Below, one piece after another: positions 34,145-41,345 of a DNA stretch of 64,000 nucleotides. The stretch's first letter is position 1. Each line of letters starts with the position of its first letter. This DNA is from UBA3839 sp963627995 (GTDB lineage Bacteria > Bacteroidota > Bacteroidia > Bacteroidales > Bacteroidaceae), in contig CAVGCV010000008.1 of NCBI GenBank assembly GCA_963627995.1, positions 1-64,000 on the forward strand, in the 5' to 3' direction. Both the position numbers and the translations under genes were made by a program. A model generated the notes under the pieces. The model saw only the letters and a list, made by a program, of their open reading frames with translations, did no database searches and had not been told where the DNA came from.

Positions 34145-34182
34145 TCGTTTGTTGGGAATTACGTGTTGGTTGTTTGTGCTGT

Positions 34183-35475
34183 TTATTCGAAATTCTTGTC
34201 GTCAAGATATTCGAATCCGCAGTAGGGGACAAGAACTGTCGGCACGCGGATGCCGCGTTCTGTTTGGTTGTTCTCCATGATGGCGGCCACGATGCGCGGC
34301 AGGGCAAGGGCCGACCCGTTGAGCGTGTGGCACAGCGCCGTCTTCTTGTCGGTGGCGCGACGGTAGCGGCATTTTAGGCGGTTGGCTTGATAGCTCTCGA
34401 AATTGGACGTGGAGCTGACCTCGAGCCAGCGCTTCTGTGCGGCCGACCACACTTCAAAGTCATAACAGATGGCGCTTGTGAAGGACATGTCGCCGCCGCA
34501 CAGGCGGAGGATGTGGTAAGGCAGCTCGAGCTTGATGAGCAGACCCTCCACGTGGTCAAGCATTTCCTTGAGGGATTGATAGGAATGTTCCGGTGTGTCG
34601 ATGCGTACGATTTCCACCTTGTCAAACTCGTGCAGGCGATTCAACGCGCGAACATCCTTGCCGTAGTTCCCGGCTTCGCGGCGGAAGCAGGCGGAGTAGG
34701 CGCAACGCTTGATGGGCAGGTCTTTCTCGTCGAGGATGACATCGCGGAAAATATTTGTGACAGGCACTTCGGCCGTCGGGATGAGGTAGAGGTCGTCCTC
34801 GTTGCAGTGGTACATCTGCCCCTCTTTGTCGGGCAGCTGCCCCGTTCCGTAGCCCGAGGCTTGATTTACGGCCAAAGGCGGCTGCACTTCAAGGTAGCCG
34901 CTCTTGCGTGCTTCGTCGAGGAAGAATGCTTCGATGGCGCGCTGGAAACGCGCCATTTTACCGATGTAGAAAGGAAAGCCCGCCCCTGTGACCTTTACGC
35001 CGAGGTCGAAGTCGATGAGGTTGTACTTTTTGGCGAGTTCCCAATGGGGCAGGGCGTCTTCGCCGAGGTCGGGGATGACGCCGCCTTCTTTGACGACCAC
35101 ATTGTCGCTGGCGTCCACTCCCTCCGGCACGTCGTCATTCGGAATGTTGGGGATGGTGCAGAGATGGCGGACGAGAACCTCCTCGGCCTCTTTCATCTTC
35201 AGCTGAAGCGCGGCGGCCGACTCCTTCAGCTTGGCCACTTCCTTCTTGGCCGCCTCGGCCTCGTCGTGCAGCCCCTGCTTCATGAGCTTCCCGATTTCAG
35301 CCGCATATTTTTTGCTCTCGGCCAGCGTCGCGTCGAGTTTCGTCTGTGTCTCGCGTCGAACTTTGTCGAGCTCGATGGCTTTCTGTACAGCTTCTCTTGC
35401 ACCTTCGAAGTGCTTTTTCTCAAGACCTCTGACAACGCGTTCGGTCTCTTCCGTGATAAGTTTAAGAGTTAGCAT
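34183..35475 (-). CDS. serS: Seryl-tRNA synthetase
   Basis: 430 aa, the normal length. The N-terminal long coiled coil (about 28-105, rich in Lys/Glu) binds tRNA-Ser. The class II catalytic core follows, with motif 2 FRREAGNYGKDVRALNRLHEFDKVE and motif 3 near GSALALPRIVAAIMEN. It starts 11 bp after the tcdA stop and is followed by nfnAB. Confidence 0.97.
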   Translation of the reverse strand: MLTLKLITEETERVVRGLEKKHFEGAREAVQKAIELDKVRRETQTKLDATLAESKKYAAEIGKLMKQGLHDEAEAAKKEVAKLKESAAALQLKMKEAEEVLVRHLCTIPNIPNDDVPEGVDASDNVVVKEGGVIPDLGEDALPHWELAKKYNLIDFDLGVKVTGAGFPFYIGKMARFQRAIEAFFLDEARKSGYLEVQPPLAVNQASGYGTGQLPDKEGQMYHCNEDDLYLIPTAEVPVTNIFRDVILDEKDLPIKRCAYSACFRREAGNYGKDVRALNRLHEFDKVEIVRIDTPEHSYQSLKEMLDHVEGLLIKLELPYHILRLCGGDMSFTSAICYDFEVWSAAQKRWLEVSSTSNFESYQANRLKCRYRRATDKKTALCHTLNGSALALPRIVAAIMENNQTERGIRVPTVLVPYCGFEYLDDKNFE

Positions 35476-35486
35476 TTATTTGTTTT

Positions 35487-36314
35487 TTAATGATTTCCAG
35501 ACTCCCGAATAGCGCGTTGGTAGATGTCCTGCACGACCAGCCCTGCGAGGGTGAAGCCGAAGATGCCCACGGCGTGGGCGAGCGTTCCATTGATTTGTGC
35601 TTTCGACGAACACCACTCGTGGTTGGCGAGCGAGGGGTCTCCCAGCGGCACGGACGATTTGGGGCACATGCAGGCCGATGTTCCGCAGCTCTTGTTCTGC
35701 CCTCTGTTGGAGAGAAGTTCCTCGCTGTAAACGCATTGGAATTTCTTCGACGGGAAAAGGTGCTGCCGCTTGAACTTGTTGCGCAGTGCGCGCGCCAGGG
35801 GGCATCCTTTGATTTTCCAAAACTCGGCGACTTTGATGCGCTGCGGGTCAATCTTCAGCGCTGCCCCCATGGCGGAGAAAAGTGTGGCCTTGGTGTCGCA
35901 GGCGCGACGGATGAGGAGGCTTTTGTTCTCCAGCGAGTCGATGGCATCGACGATGTAGTCAAACCGGTCTATTCCGAAAGTCTCGGCCGTGTCGGCTTCG
36001 TAAATCTTCTGGATGGCAACGACTTCGGCTTTTGGATTGATTTCCAGAAGGCGGCTGCGCAATGCCTCCACCTTGACGTGTCCGACAGTTTTTGTCGTGG
36101 CCATGAGCTGGCGGTTGATGTTCGTAACGCAAACCCGGTCGCTATCGACGATGGAGAGGTGGCTGACCCCCGAACGCACGAGGCTCTCTGCACACCACGA
36201 CCCCACGCCGCCCACGCCGAAGATGATGACCGACGCCGATGCGATGTCGTCCATCACGTCCGCGCCCATCAACAGCTCCGTGCGGTTGAAGATGCCTTTT
36301 TCAAAGCCCGTCAT
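35487..36314 (-). CDS. tcdA: tRNA threonylcarbamoyladenosine dehydratase (TcdA/CsdL)
   Basis: 275 aa, E1/ThiF-like adenylating fold. The nucleotide loop is GVGGVGSWCAESLVRSG, followed by SIVDSDRVCVTNINRQL with the family Arg. A Cys-rich segment (CGTSACMCP) lies near residue 210. TcdA dehydrates t6A37 to the cyclic form ct6A in tRNAs reading ANN codons. The start codon follows the preceding small ORF's stop after 3 bp (TGA-ACA-ATG), so translation is coupled. Confidence 0.94.
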   Translation of the reverse strand: MTGFEKGIFNRTELLMGADVMDDIASASVIIFGVGGVGSWCAESLVRSGVSHLSIVDSDRVCVTNINRQLMATTKTVGHVKVEALRSRLLEINPKAEVVAIQKIYEADTAETFGIDRFDYIVDAIDSLENKSLLIRRACDTKATLFSAMGAALKIDPQRIKVAEFWKIKGCPLARALRNKFKRQHLFPSKKFQCVYSEELLSNRGQNKSCGTSACMCPKSSVPLGDPSLANHEWCSSKAQINGTLAHAVGIFGFTLAGLVVQDIYQRAIRESGNH

Positions 36315-36317
36315 TGT

Positions 36318-36530
36318 TCATTTGCGTTTGCGCTGCGAGGCGCGGTTCTTCACGCGTCGGCGGATTTCAGCCTTGTGTTTGGCCGCTCCCGACTTGTGCG
36401 CCCCTGTCTTGTAGGATTTGATGCGGGCTTTCGTCTTTATCTTGCTCGGGTTGTCTCTCCGCTCTTTTTTTGCGCCGCCGAACTTGATGCCGACGGTCAT
36501 GGCTTGCATGAGTTCGTCTTCGTTGACCAT
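36318..36530 (-). CDS. Small highly basic protein of unknown function
   Basis: 70 aa. The N-terminal third is mixed (MVNEDELMQAMTVGIKFGG); the rest is Lys/Arg-rich (SKIKTKARIKSYKTGAHKSG, EIRRRVKNRASQRKRK). It sits 12 bp after the purH stop and 3 bp before the tcdA start, and its codons favour G/C at third positions as in its neighbours; both support a real gene. The composition suggests RNA or ribosome binding, which fits a tRNA-related operon, but I do not recognise a family. Confidence 0.62.
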   Translation of the reverse strand: MVNEDELMQAMTVGIKFGGAKKERRDNPSKIKTKARIKSYKTGAHKSGAAKHKAEIRRRVKNRASQRKRK

Positions 36531-36542
36531 TCCGATGGAGGT

Positions 36543-37724
36543 TTAGTGGTGGAAAAGGCGGATGCCCGTGAATGCCATGGCCATCCCGTACTTGTCGCAC
36601 GTTTCGATGACATGGTCGTCGCGTACAGAACCGCCGGCCTGCGCAATATAGCTTACGCCCGACTTATGCGCGCGCTCAATGTTGTCGCCGAACGGGAAGA
36701 ACGCGTCGCTGCCGAGGCACACGCCCGTGTTCTTCGCAATCCACGCCTTCTTTTCCTCGGCTGTGAGCGGCTCGGGCTTCTCGGTGAAGAACCGCTGCCA
36801 CGCGCCCTCGCGCAACACGTCCTCCCATTCGTCCCCGATATACACGTCGATGGTGTTGTCGCGGTCGGCGCGCCGTATGTCTGCCTTGAAAGGAAGATCC
36901 ATGACTTTCGGGCATTGGCGCAACCACCAGACGTCGGCCTTGTTCCCGGCCAGCCGCGTGCAGTGGATGCGGCTTTGCTGGCCTGCGCCGATGCCGATGG
37001 CCTGTCCGTCTTTCACGTAGCACACGGAGTTCGACTGCGTGTATTTCAGCGTGATGAGCGCAATCTTCAGGTCGCGCTTCGCCTCATTCGTAAACTCCTT
37101 GTTCTGTGTGGGGATGTTCTCGAAGAGGTTGTCGCCGCCGAGGTCGATTTCGTTGCGGCCCTGCTCGAATGTGATGCCGAACACTTGCTTCCTTTCGATG
37201 GGGGCGGGAACGTAGGACGGGTCAATCTTGATGACATTGTAGGTGCCTTTCCGCTTGGCGCGGAGAATGCCCAATGCCTCCGGCGTATAGTCGGGCGCGA
37301 TGACCCCGTCGCTCACTTCTCGCTTGATGAGCGTTGCCGTGGCCTCGTCGCAGGTGTCGGAAAGGGCGATGAAGTCGCCGTAAGACGACATGCGGTCGGC
37401 GCCGCGGGCGCGGGCATAAGCCGTGGCGATGGGAGTGAGCGGTATCTTCACGTCGTCAACAAAGTAGATTCGTCGCAGCGTGTCGTTCAGCGGAGTGGCA
37501 ACGGCGGCCCCTGCCGGACTTACGTGCTTGAACGACGCAGCGGCTGGCATGCCTGTCGCGGCTTTCAGCTCCTTCACCAACTGCCAGGAGTTGAGCGCGT
37601 CCAGCAGGTTGATGTAGCCGGGACGGCCGTTGAGAACCTCGATGGGAAGCTCGCCCTCCTCCATGAATATTCTTGATGGCTTTTGGTTGGGGTTGCAGCC
37701 ATACTTGAGTGCCAGTTCTTTCAT
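36543..37724 (-). CDS. purH: Stand-alone AICAR formyltransferase (PurH C-terminal domain type)
   Basis: 393 aa from the Met of MKELALKYGCNPNQKP. The frame continues 94 codons upstream through repeat sequence, which I exclude. It covers only the AICAR transformylase half of PurH, with the catalytic Lys-His in AASFKHVSPAG; the IMP cyclohydrolase domain is absent. It adds the final formyl group in purine synthesis. Cyclohydrolase activity must be encoded elsewhere. First gene of the operon, with a TACCTTTGC box 33 bp upstream. Confidence 0.92.
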   Translation of the reverse strand: MKELALKYGCNPNQKPSRIFMEEGELPIEVLNGRPGYINLLDALNSWQLVKELKAATGMPAAASFKHVSPAGAAVATPLNDTLRRIYFVDDVKIPLTPIATAYARARGADRMSSYGDFIALSDTCDEATATLIKREVSDGVIAPDYTPEALGILRAKRKGTYNVIKIDPSYVPAPIERKQVFGITFEQGRNEIDLGGDNLFENIPTQNKEFTNEAKRDLKIALITLKYTQSNSVCYVKDGQAIGIGAGQQSRIHCTRLAGNKADVWWLRQCPKVMDLPFKADIRRADRDNTIDVYIGDEWEDVLREGAWQRFFTEKPEPLTAEEKKAWIAKNTGVCLGSDAFFPFGDNIERAHKSGVSYIAQAGGSVRDDHVIETCDKYGMAMAFTGIRLFHH

Positions 37725-37757
37725 TGTCGTTGCTTGATTTTTGATGTGGATTTTGCT

Positions 37758-37766
37758 GCAAAGGTA
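37758..37766 (-). promoter_or_regulatory. -7 box of the purH-tcdA-serS-nfnAB operon
   Basis: The minus strand reads TACCTTTGC, an exact Bacteroidetes -7 match 33 bp upstream of purH. No clear -33 box is visible. Confidence 0.65.
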
Positions 37767-37894
37767 ACAAATAATCAGCAGAAAATGTTTGTTCCCTTTC
37801 ATTATATTGCGCTTTCTGCGGTTTTCAGGGCGTTCGCAGGGAACTGCCGGTCGCAGGCGCCCGCCCTCCCTCTGCACCGGGAAGCCCTTGTCTG

Positions 37895-38114
37895 TGCGCA
37901 CCGAAAAAGGCGAGTCGGCGCACCGAAAAAAATGTCGCACTGCGGTGCCGTTCCGCCACGAGCGCACTGCGCGGAAATTTCCAAGTACTTGGACGAAATT
38001 TTCCAAGTACTTGAAAAAATATTTCTAAGTACTTGGAAATTCCCGCGCTGTGCGCCATTGCCGGAATTGCTGTGCGCTGGCTCGAGTTTTTCAACGCACG
38101 CGGACGATGGTGGT
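37895..38114. repeat. 22-bp periodic array E (about 10 units)
   Basis: Units start at 37895, 37917, 37939, 37961, 37983, 38005, 38027, 38049, 38071 and 38093. Heads are TGCGCACC, GGCGCACC, ACTGCGGT (weak), AGCGCACT, AAGTACTT three times, TGTGCGCC, TGTGCGCT and AACGCACG. As in array A, three consecutive AAGTACTT units are flanked by GC-rich units. The array fills the space between the purH promoter and the GH27 terminator. Confidence 0.86.
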
Positions 38115-38237
38115 GGTGCGGACGAACGAAAGAAAAGGCCTGTAGGGGCGGACAGGTCGGTGTAACAGTACCAACAAGAAAGCGCCGGAATGACTTGTGG
38201 CTGTTGGAGTGTTTGGCTGTAAGTGGCCTTGTGTGGT

Positions 38238-38271
38238 AAAAAGAAGGCAGCCTTCCGCGGAAGGCTGCCTT
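38238..38271 (-). terminator. Rho-independent terminator after GH27 gene
   Basis: A perfect 13-bp stem (AAGGCAGCCTTCC at 38244-38256 with 38259-38271). The minus strand continues CTTTTTACC. It lies 27 bp past the stop. Confidence 0.88.
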
Positions 38272-38297
38272 GAAATGCTGCGGCTCTGGCTCTACGC

Positions 38298-40277
38298 CTA
38301 TTGGACCAATATCTTTTTCCCGTTGACAATGTTCACGCCGCGCTGTGGATAGGCGTGCGTTGTCCCGTCGAGCGTGAACACCTGTTGTGCGTGCATCTTT
38401 CCGCTTGCCGGGAGTCCGATGGCCGAGGCATCCTTCACGGGCGACACTCTATAGAGGCCGCTGGCGTGGCTTTCGATGCGCGGCCTGAAGTCGGCATTCT
38501 TGTAGACTCCGAGATTCTTGTCTTCCCACATTTCGGTGACAGTGCAGGGCTGGTCTGCTCCGAAGCCGATGGCGGTCAGGTCGACGGGGATGTTGTCCGC
38601 TTCGTTCGCCACCTCGTCCAACGAAGCGTCGTAGTTGAAGACAAGAAATTCCACCGACGACTTGCTGCCCTGGCTCGTTCCCGTCTCGTCGATGCCGGCC
38701 AGCGCCGTGAACTTCACCGCCCCCTCGGGTAGGTTGAACAACATGATGGAGTTGGCGTGCGTGGCCCATCCGTAGGTGTATTTCGTGCCGCCCACCTTCA
38801 AGTCTCCGCCCTCAAGGTTCTTGTTCTTATGGATGCTTCCCCATCCGCATGTGGTTTTTACCGGGGTGAGGTTGGTCAGCCGCTTGGTTGTCCCGTCTTT
38901 CAGATGGATGGTTGGCTTCAGCCAGTCGGCGTGGTCGGAGTCGTAGCCGTCGCCAGCGTCGGTCACGACCAATAGCAGTTGCTTGGAGCCTTCGGGTAAC
39001 TCCACTTCCACGTCTGTGCTGTAGCCAGTCGTGAGGTAGGAAATGGTGCCGCTGCGGTAGAGCGCGTTCGATACGTTGATCCAGTCGTAGCCGCCCGTGT
39101 TGAACACGGCCACGTATTTGTCGCCGGAATCGGGGTCGTCGGCCGTCCATACGATTCGGTTGCCGTCGCGCGACACCTGGCGGTTGTTGGTGGAGGAGCG
39201 GTGCATGGCGAGCACGCGCTCATTGGTGAGCAGAGTGTTTGTGAACGCGTCGTTTTGGGGCAAGTCGCCGCCGAACATGAGCGGCGACTTGAAGATTGTC
39301 CACAGGTTCATCAAGGTGCGTTGCTCATGCTGCGTGAAATTCGTCCAGCGCTCCTGTCCGCGCTCGCCGCGTATGCTGATTTTCCCGAGCGGCAGCATGT
39401 CGGCGTCGGGCCAGTGTCCTTCCTTTATATAAGGAGCCCATTTTGCGCAGATGCCGAACTGGTAGTTGAGCTGGCTCCAGTTGTCCCAGAAATCGTCCAC
39501 CGTCCGCCAAAGGTTTGCGTTGGCGCGGAGATGGTCGATTCGCTCCACGGGCGTTTCTCCGGGCGAGAGGCTGAGCACGATGGGACGGCCTGTCTGAATG
39601 ATGGCGTTGTGGATCATCTCGATTTCGGCCCTGTGGTAGGGGCGCGAGATGTCATCGACTTTCACGTAATCGACGCCCCACGATGCATACAGGTCGAAGA
39701 TGGAGTTATAATACTCCTGCGCTCCGCGCTTCTTGTAATCGACCTTGTAGTTGTCGCGCAGCCATGTGCAGGCGGAGTCGTTGCTTGCTATCATGTCGCA
39801 GGTGACGCCCTCCGCCCCCAGCACGGGGCATTTCTTTTCCGCAGCTTGCTTGGGCAGGCCGCGCATGATGTGGATGCCGAACTTGAGGCCTTTTGCGTGT
39901 ACGTAGTCGGCCAGTGCCTTAAACCCAACGCCGCCGGCTGCCGACGGGAAGCGATTGACGGCAGGGATGTAGCGTCCGTATTCGTCGATGTTGTAGACGG
40001 GGTTCGTTTGGTTGTAGCCGCCAGCCTTGTCGTTTTCCACGAACCAGCGGATGTCCACCACGACATATTCCCATCCGTATTTCAAGAGGTGCTCCGCCAT
40101 GTAGTCGGCGTTGGCCTTTACTTCTTTTTCCACTACGGTCGGGCCGTAGCAGTCCCACGAGTTCCAACCCATCGGAGGGGTCTTTGCCCATGTGCCGATG
40201 TCGTCGGCCTGGGCTTGGAGCGGCGTTGTGTTCGCCATGAGCGTGCACACAGTGAGTGCGAAAATGAGTGCTTTCAT
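38298..40277 (-). CDS. Secreted GH27 alpha-galactosidase with NPCBM-like domain
   Basis: 659 aa with signal peptide (about 1-23, ends LQAQA). The GH27 catalytic barrel starts at KTPPMGWNSWDCYG. The nucleophile is Asp208 in DYVKVDD and the acid/base Asp261 in WRTVDDFWDNW. A C-terminal beta domain (about 370-440) follows, then an NPCBM-like module (about 465-600, KTTCGWGSIHKNKNLEGG, YGWATHANS), and a short Prevotella-type tail ending NGKKILVQ. It releases terminal alpha-galactose (or related sugars) outside the cytoplasm, which fits the galactose operon 7 kb away. Monocistronic, with its own promoter and terminator. Confidence 0.93.
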   Translation of the reverse strand: MKALIFALTVCTLMANTTPLQAQADDIGTWAKTPPMGWNSWDCYGPTVVEKEVKANADYMAEHLLKYGWEYVVVDIRWFVENDKAGGYNQTNPVYNIDEYGRYIPAVNRFPSAAGGVGFKALADYVHAKGLKFGIHIMRGLPKQAAEKKCPVLGAEGVTCDMIASNDSACTWLRDNYKVDYKKRGAQEYYNSIFDLYASWGVDYVKVDDISRPYHRAEIEMIHNAIIQTGRPIVLSLSPGETPVERIDHLRANANLWRTVDDFWDNWSQLNYQFGICAKWAPYIKEGHWPDADMLPLGKISIRGERGQERWTNFTQHEQRTLMNLWTIFKSPLMFGGDLPQNDAFTNTLLTNERVLAMHRSSTNNRQVSRDGNRIVWTADDPDSGDKYVAVFNTGGYDWINVSNALYRSGTISYLTTGYSTDVEVELPEGSKQLLLVVTDAGDGYDSDHADWLKPTIHLKDGTTKRLTNLTPVKTTCGWGSIHKNKNLEGGDLKVGGTKYTYGWATHANSIMLFNLPEGAVKFTALAGIDETGTSQGSKSSVEFLVFNYDASLDEVANEADNIPVDLTAIGFGADQPCTVTEMWEDKNLGVYKNADFRPRIESHASGLYRVSPVKDASAIGLPASGKMHAQQVFTLDGTTHAYPQRGVNIVNGKKILVQ

Positions 40278-40325
40278 AAAACGGATATTGGTTAATGGTT
40301 AATCAGATATATGTGCCTTTTGCTT

Positions 40326-40361
40326 GCAAAGTTAAGGATTCGGTAAGGGCGTGGAAACAAA
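40326..40361 (-). promoter_or_regulatory. Promoter of GH27 gene
   Basis: Minus-strand TAACTTTGC at 40326-40334 with TTTG at 40358-40361, spacer 23 bp. It lies 49 bp upstream of the start codon. Confidence 0.7.
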
Positions 40362-40442
40362 GTCGATGGCTGCCATGGTACGTTCGGTTGCGATTTGTGC
40401 GGAATTTATTGAATTTTAACATCTGCGTACGATATAAAACGC

Positions 40443-40451
40443 TAACTTTGC
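40443..40451 (+). promoter_or_regulatory. -7 box for the 258-aa protein gene
   Basis: TAACTTTGC, an exact match, 43 bp before the ATG at 40495. It is divergent from the GH27 promoter. Confidence 0.65.
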
Positions 40452-40494
40452 GCCCAATTTTAGTATTGTTCGAATTTAAGTATTGCGGAAGAAT

Positions 40495-41271
40495 ATGGCA
40501 AAACACTTGAAATTGGAGGATTTGACAAAGGGGAATATTTGGACGATAACGGAGGCGGAGTTGAACAGAATGCTTTTCGAAGGGAAAAAGCAGGATGGGT
40601 ACGAAGACAACGAAGCCCACTACATGAACATCATCAAGCCTGTTTTCGACATTCGGTATCTCGACCGCTCTGACGAGGGGCTCGTGGCGCAGTTGGAGGC
40701 GGAACGCTACGAGGTGTTCTCTGCCACGAGCGAAGGAAACAACAATGCCATTGCCATCCGCAAACATCAGATACGGAAGATTTCGGACCTCACTCTCGAG
40801 AATGTTGCCCATTTGTTGCCCGAGGATGTGCTTGGCCTGATTGAAAAGAATATGGGCACCGGGTGGCAGGGACTGCCGCTGGCATTGCAGGATGTCATCG
40901 AGTCGGCGTTTTATGTCGATTGCTCCGTCCTTCCGGCCTATGCCATGCACCGTAAGGGCGGTATCATCGAACGCCGCAAGGCTGATGGCTACGAGGTTCT
41001 CGAGATAGCGCGCGGCAACTGGGTGGAAGGTGTGTTCATCAAGGCCAAGCCCAAGGTGGAGAAAGTGAGGTTCTCGTCGGCATTCATCACCCGCAAGGAT
41101 GAAATGCCCGAGGAACAGGAGGGAACGGAGGAAAATGGCGACACCAGCGAGGCGGAGACTCCCGACACGCCCGATGAGACGGAGGAGGCAGTGGAGGAGG
41201 AAACTCCTAATATTGAGGATATAGATGTTATTGACGAAGCCGACATGGATGACGAAGCGGAGGAAGAATAA
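40495..41271 (+). CDS. Conserved-looking protein with acidic C-terminal tail, function unknown
   Basis: 258 aa from MAKHLKLEDLTKG; an in-frame Met four codons upstream is less likely. Residues 1-195 look globular and soluble (GNIWTITEAELNRMLFEG, HYMNIIKPVFDIRYL, SAFYVDCSVLPAYAMH). Residues about 205-258 are strongly acidic, with Glu/Asp runs and Thr/Pro (TPDTPDETEEAVEEE). There is no signal peptide or membrane segment. I do not recognise a family. It precedes the BY-kinase gene by 74 bp and may share its transcript. Confidence 0.8.
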   Translation: MAKHLKLEDLTKGNIWTITEAELNRMLFEGKKQDGYEDNEAHYMNIIKPVFDIRYLDRSDEGLVAQLEAERYEVFSATSEGNNNAIAIRKHQIRKISDLTLENVAHLLPEDVLGLIEKNMGTGWQGLPLALQDVIESAFYVDCSVLPAYAMHRKGGIIERRKADGYEVLEIARGNWVEGVFIKAKPKVEKVRFSSAFITRKDEMPEEQEGTEENGDTSEAETPDTPDETEEAVEEETPNIEDIDVIDEADMDDEAEEE

Positions 41272-41345
41272 GCATCTTCGGCTTTTGCGAAGAGAGTGTG
41301 GTCAAACTATTTTGTGGAAACAATGAAATAATATTAGGCGAACCT

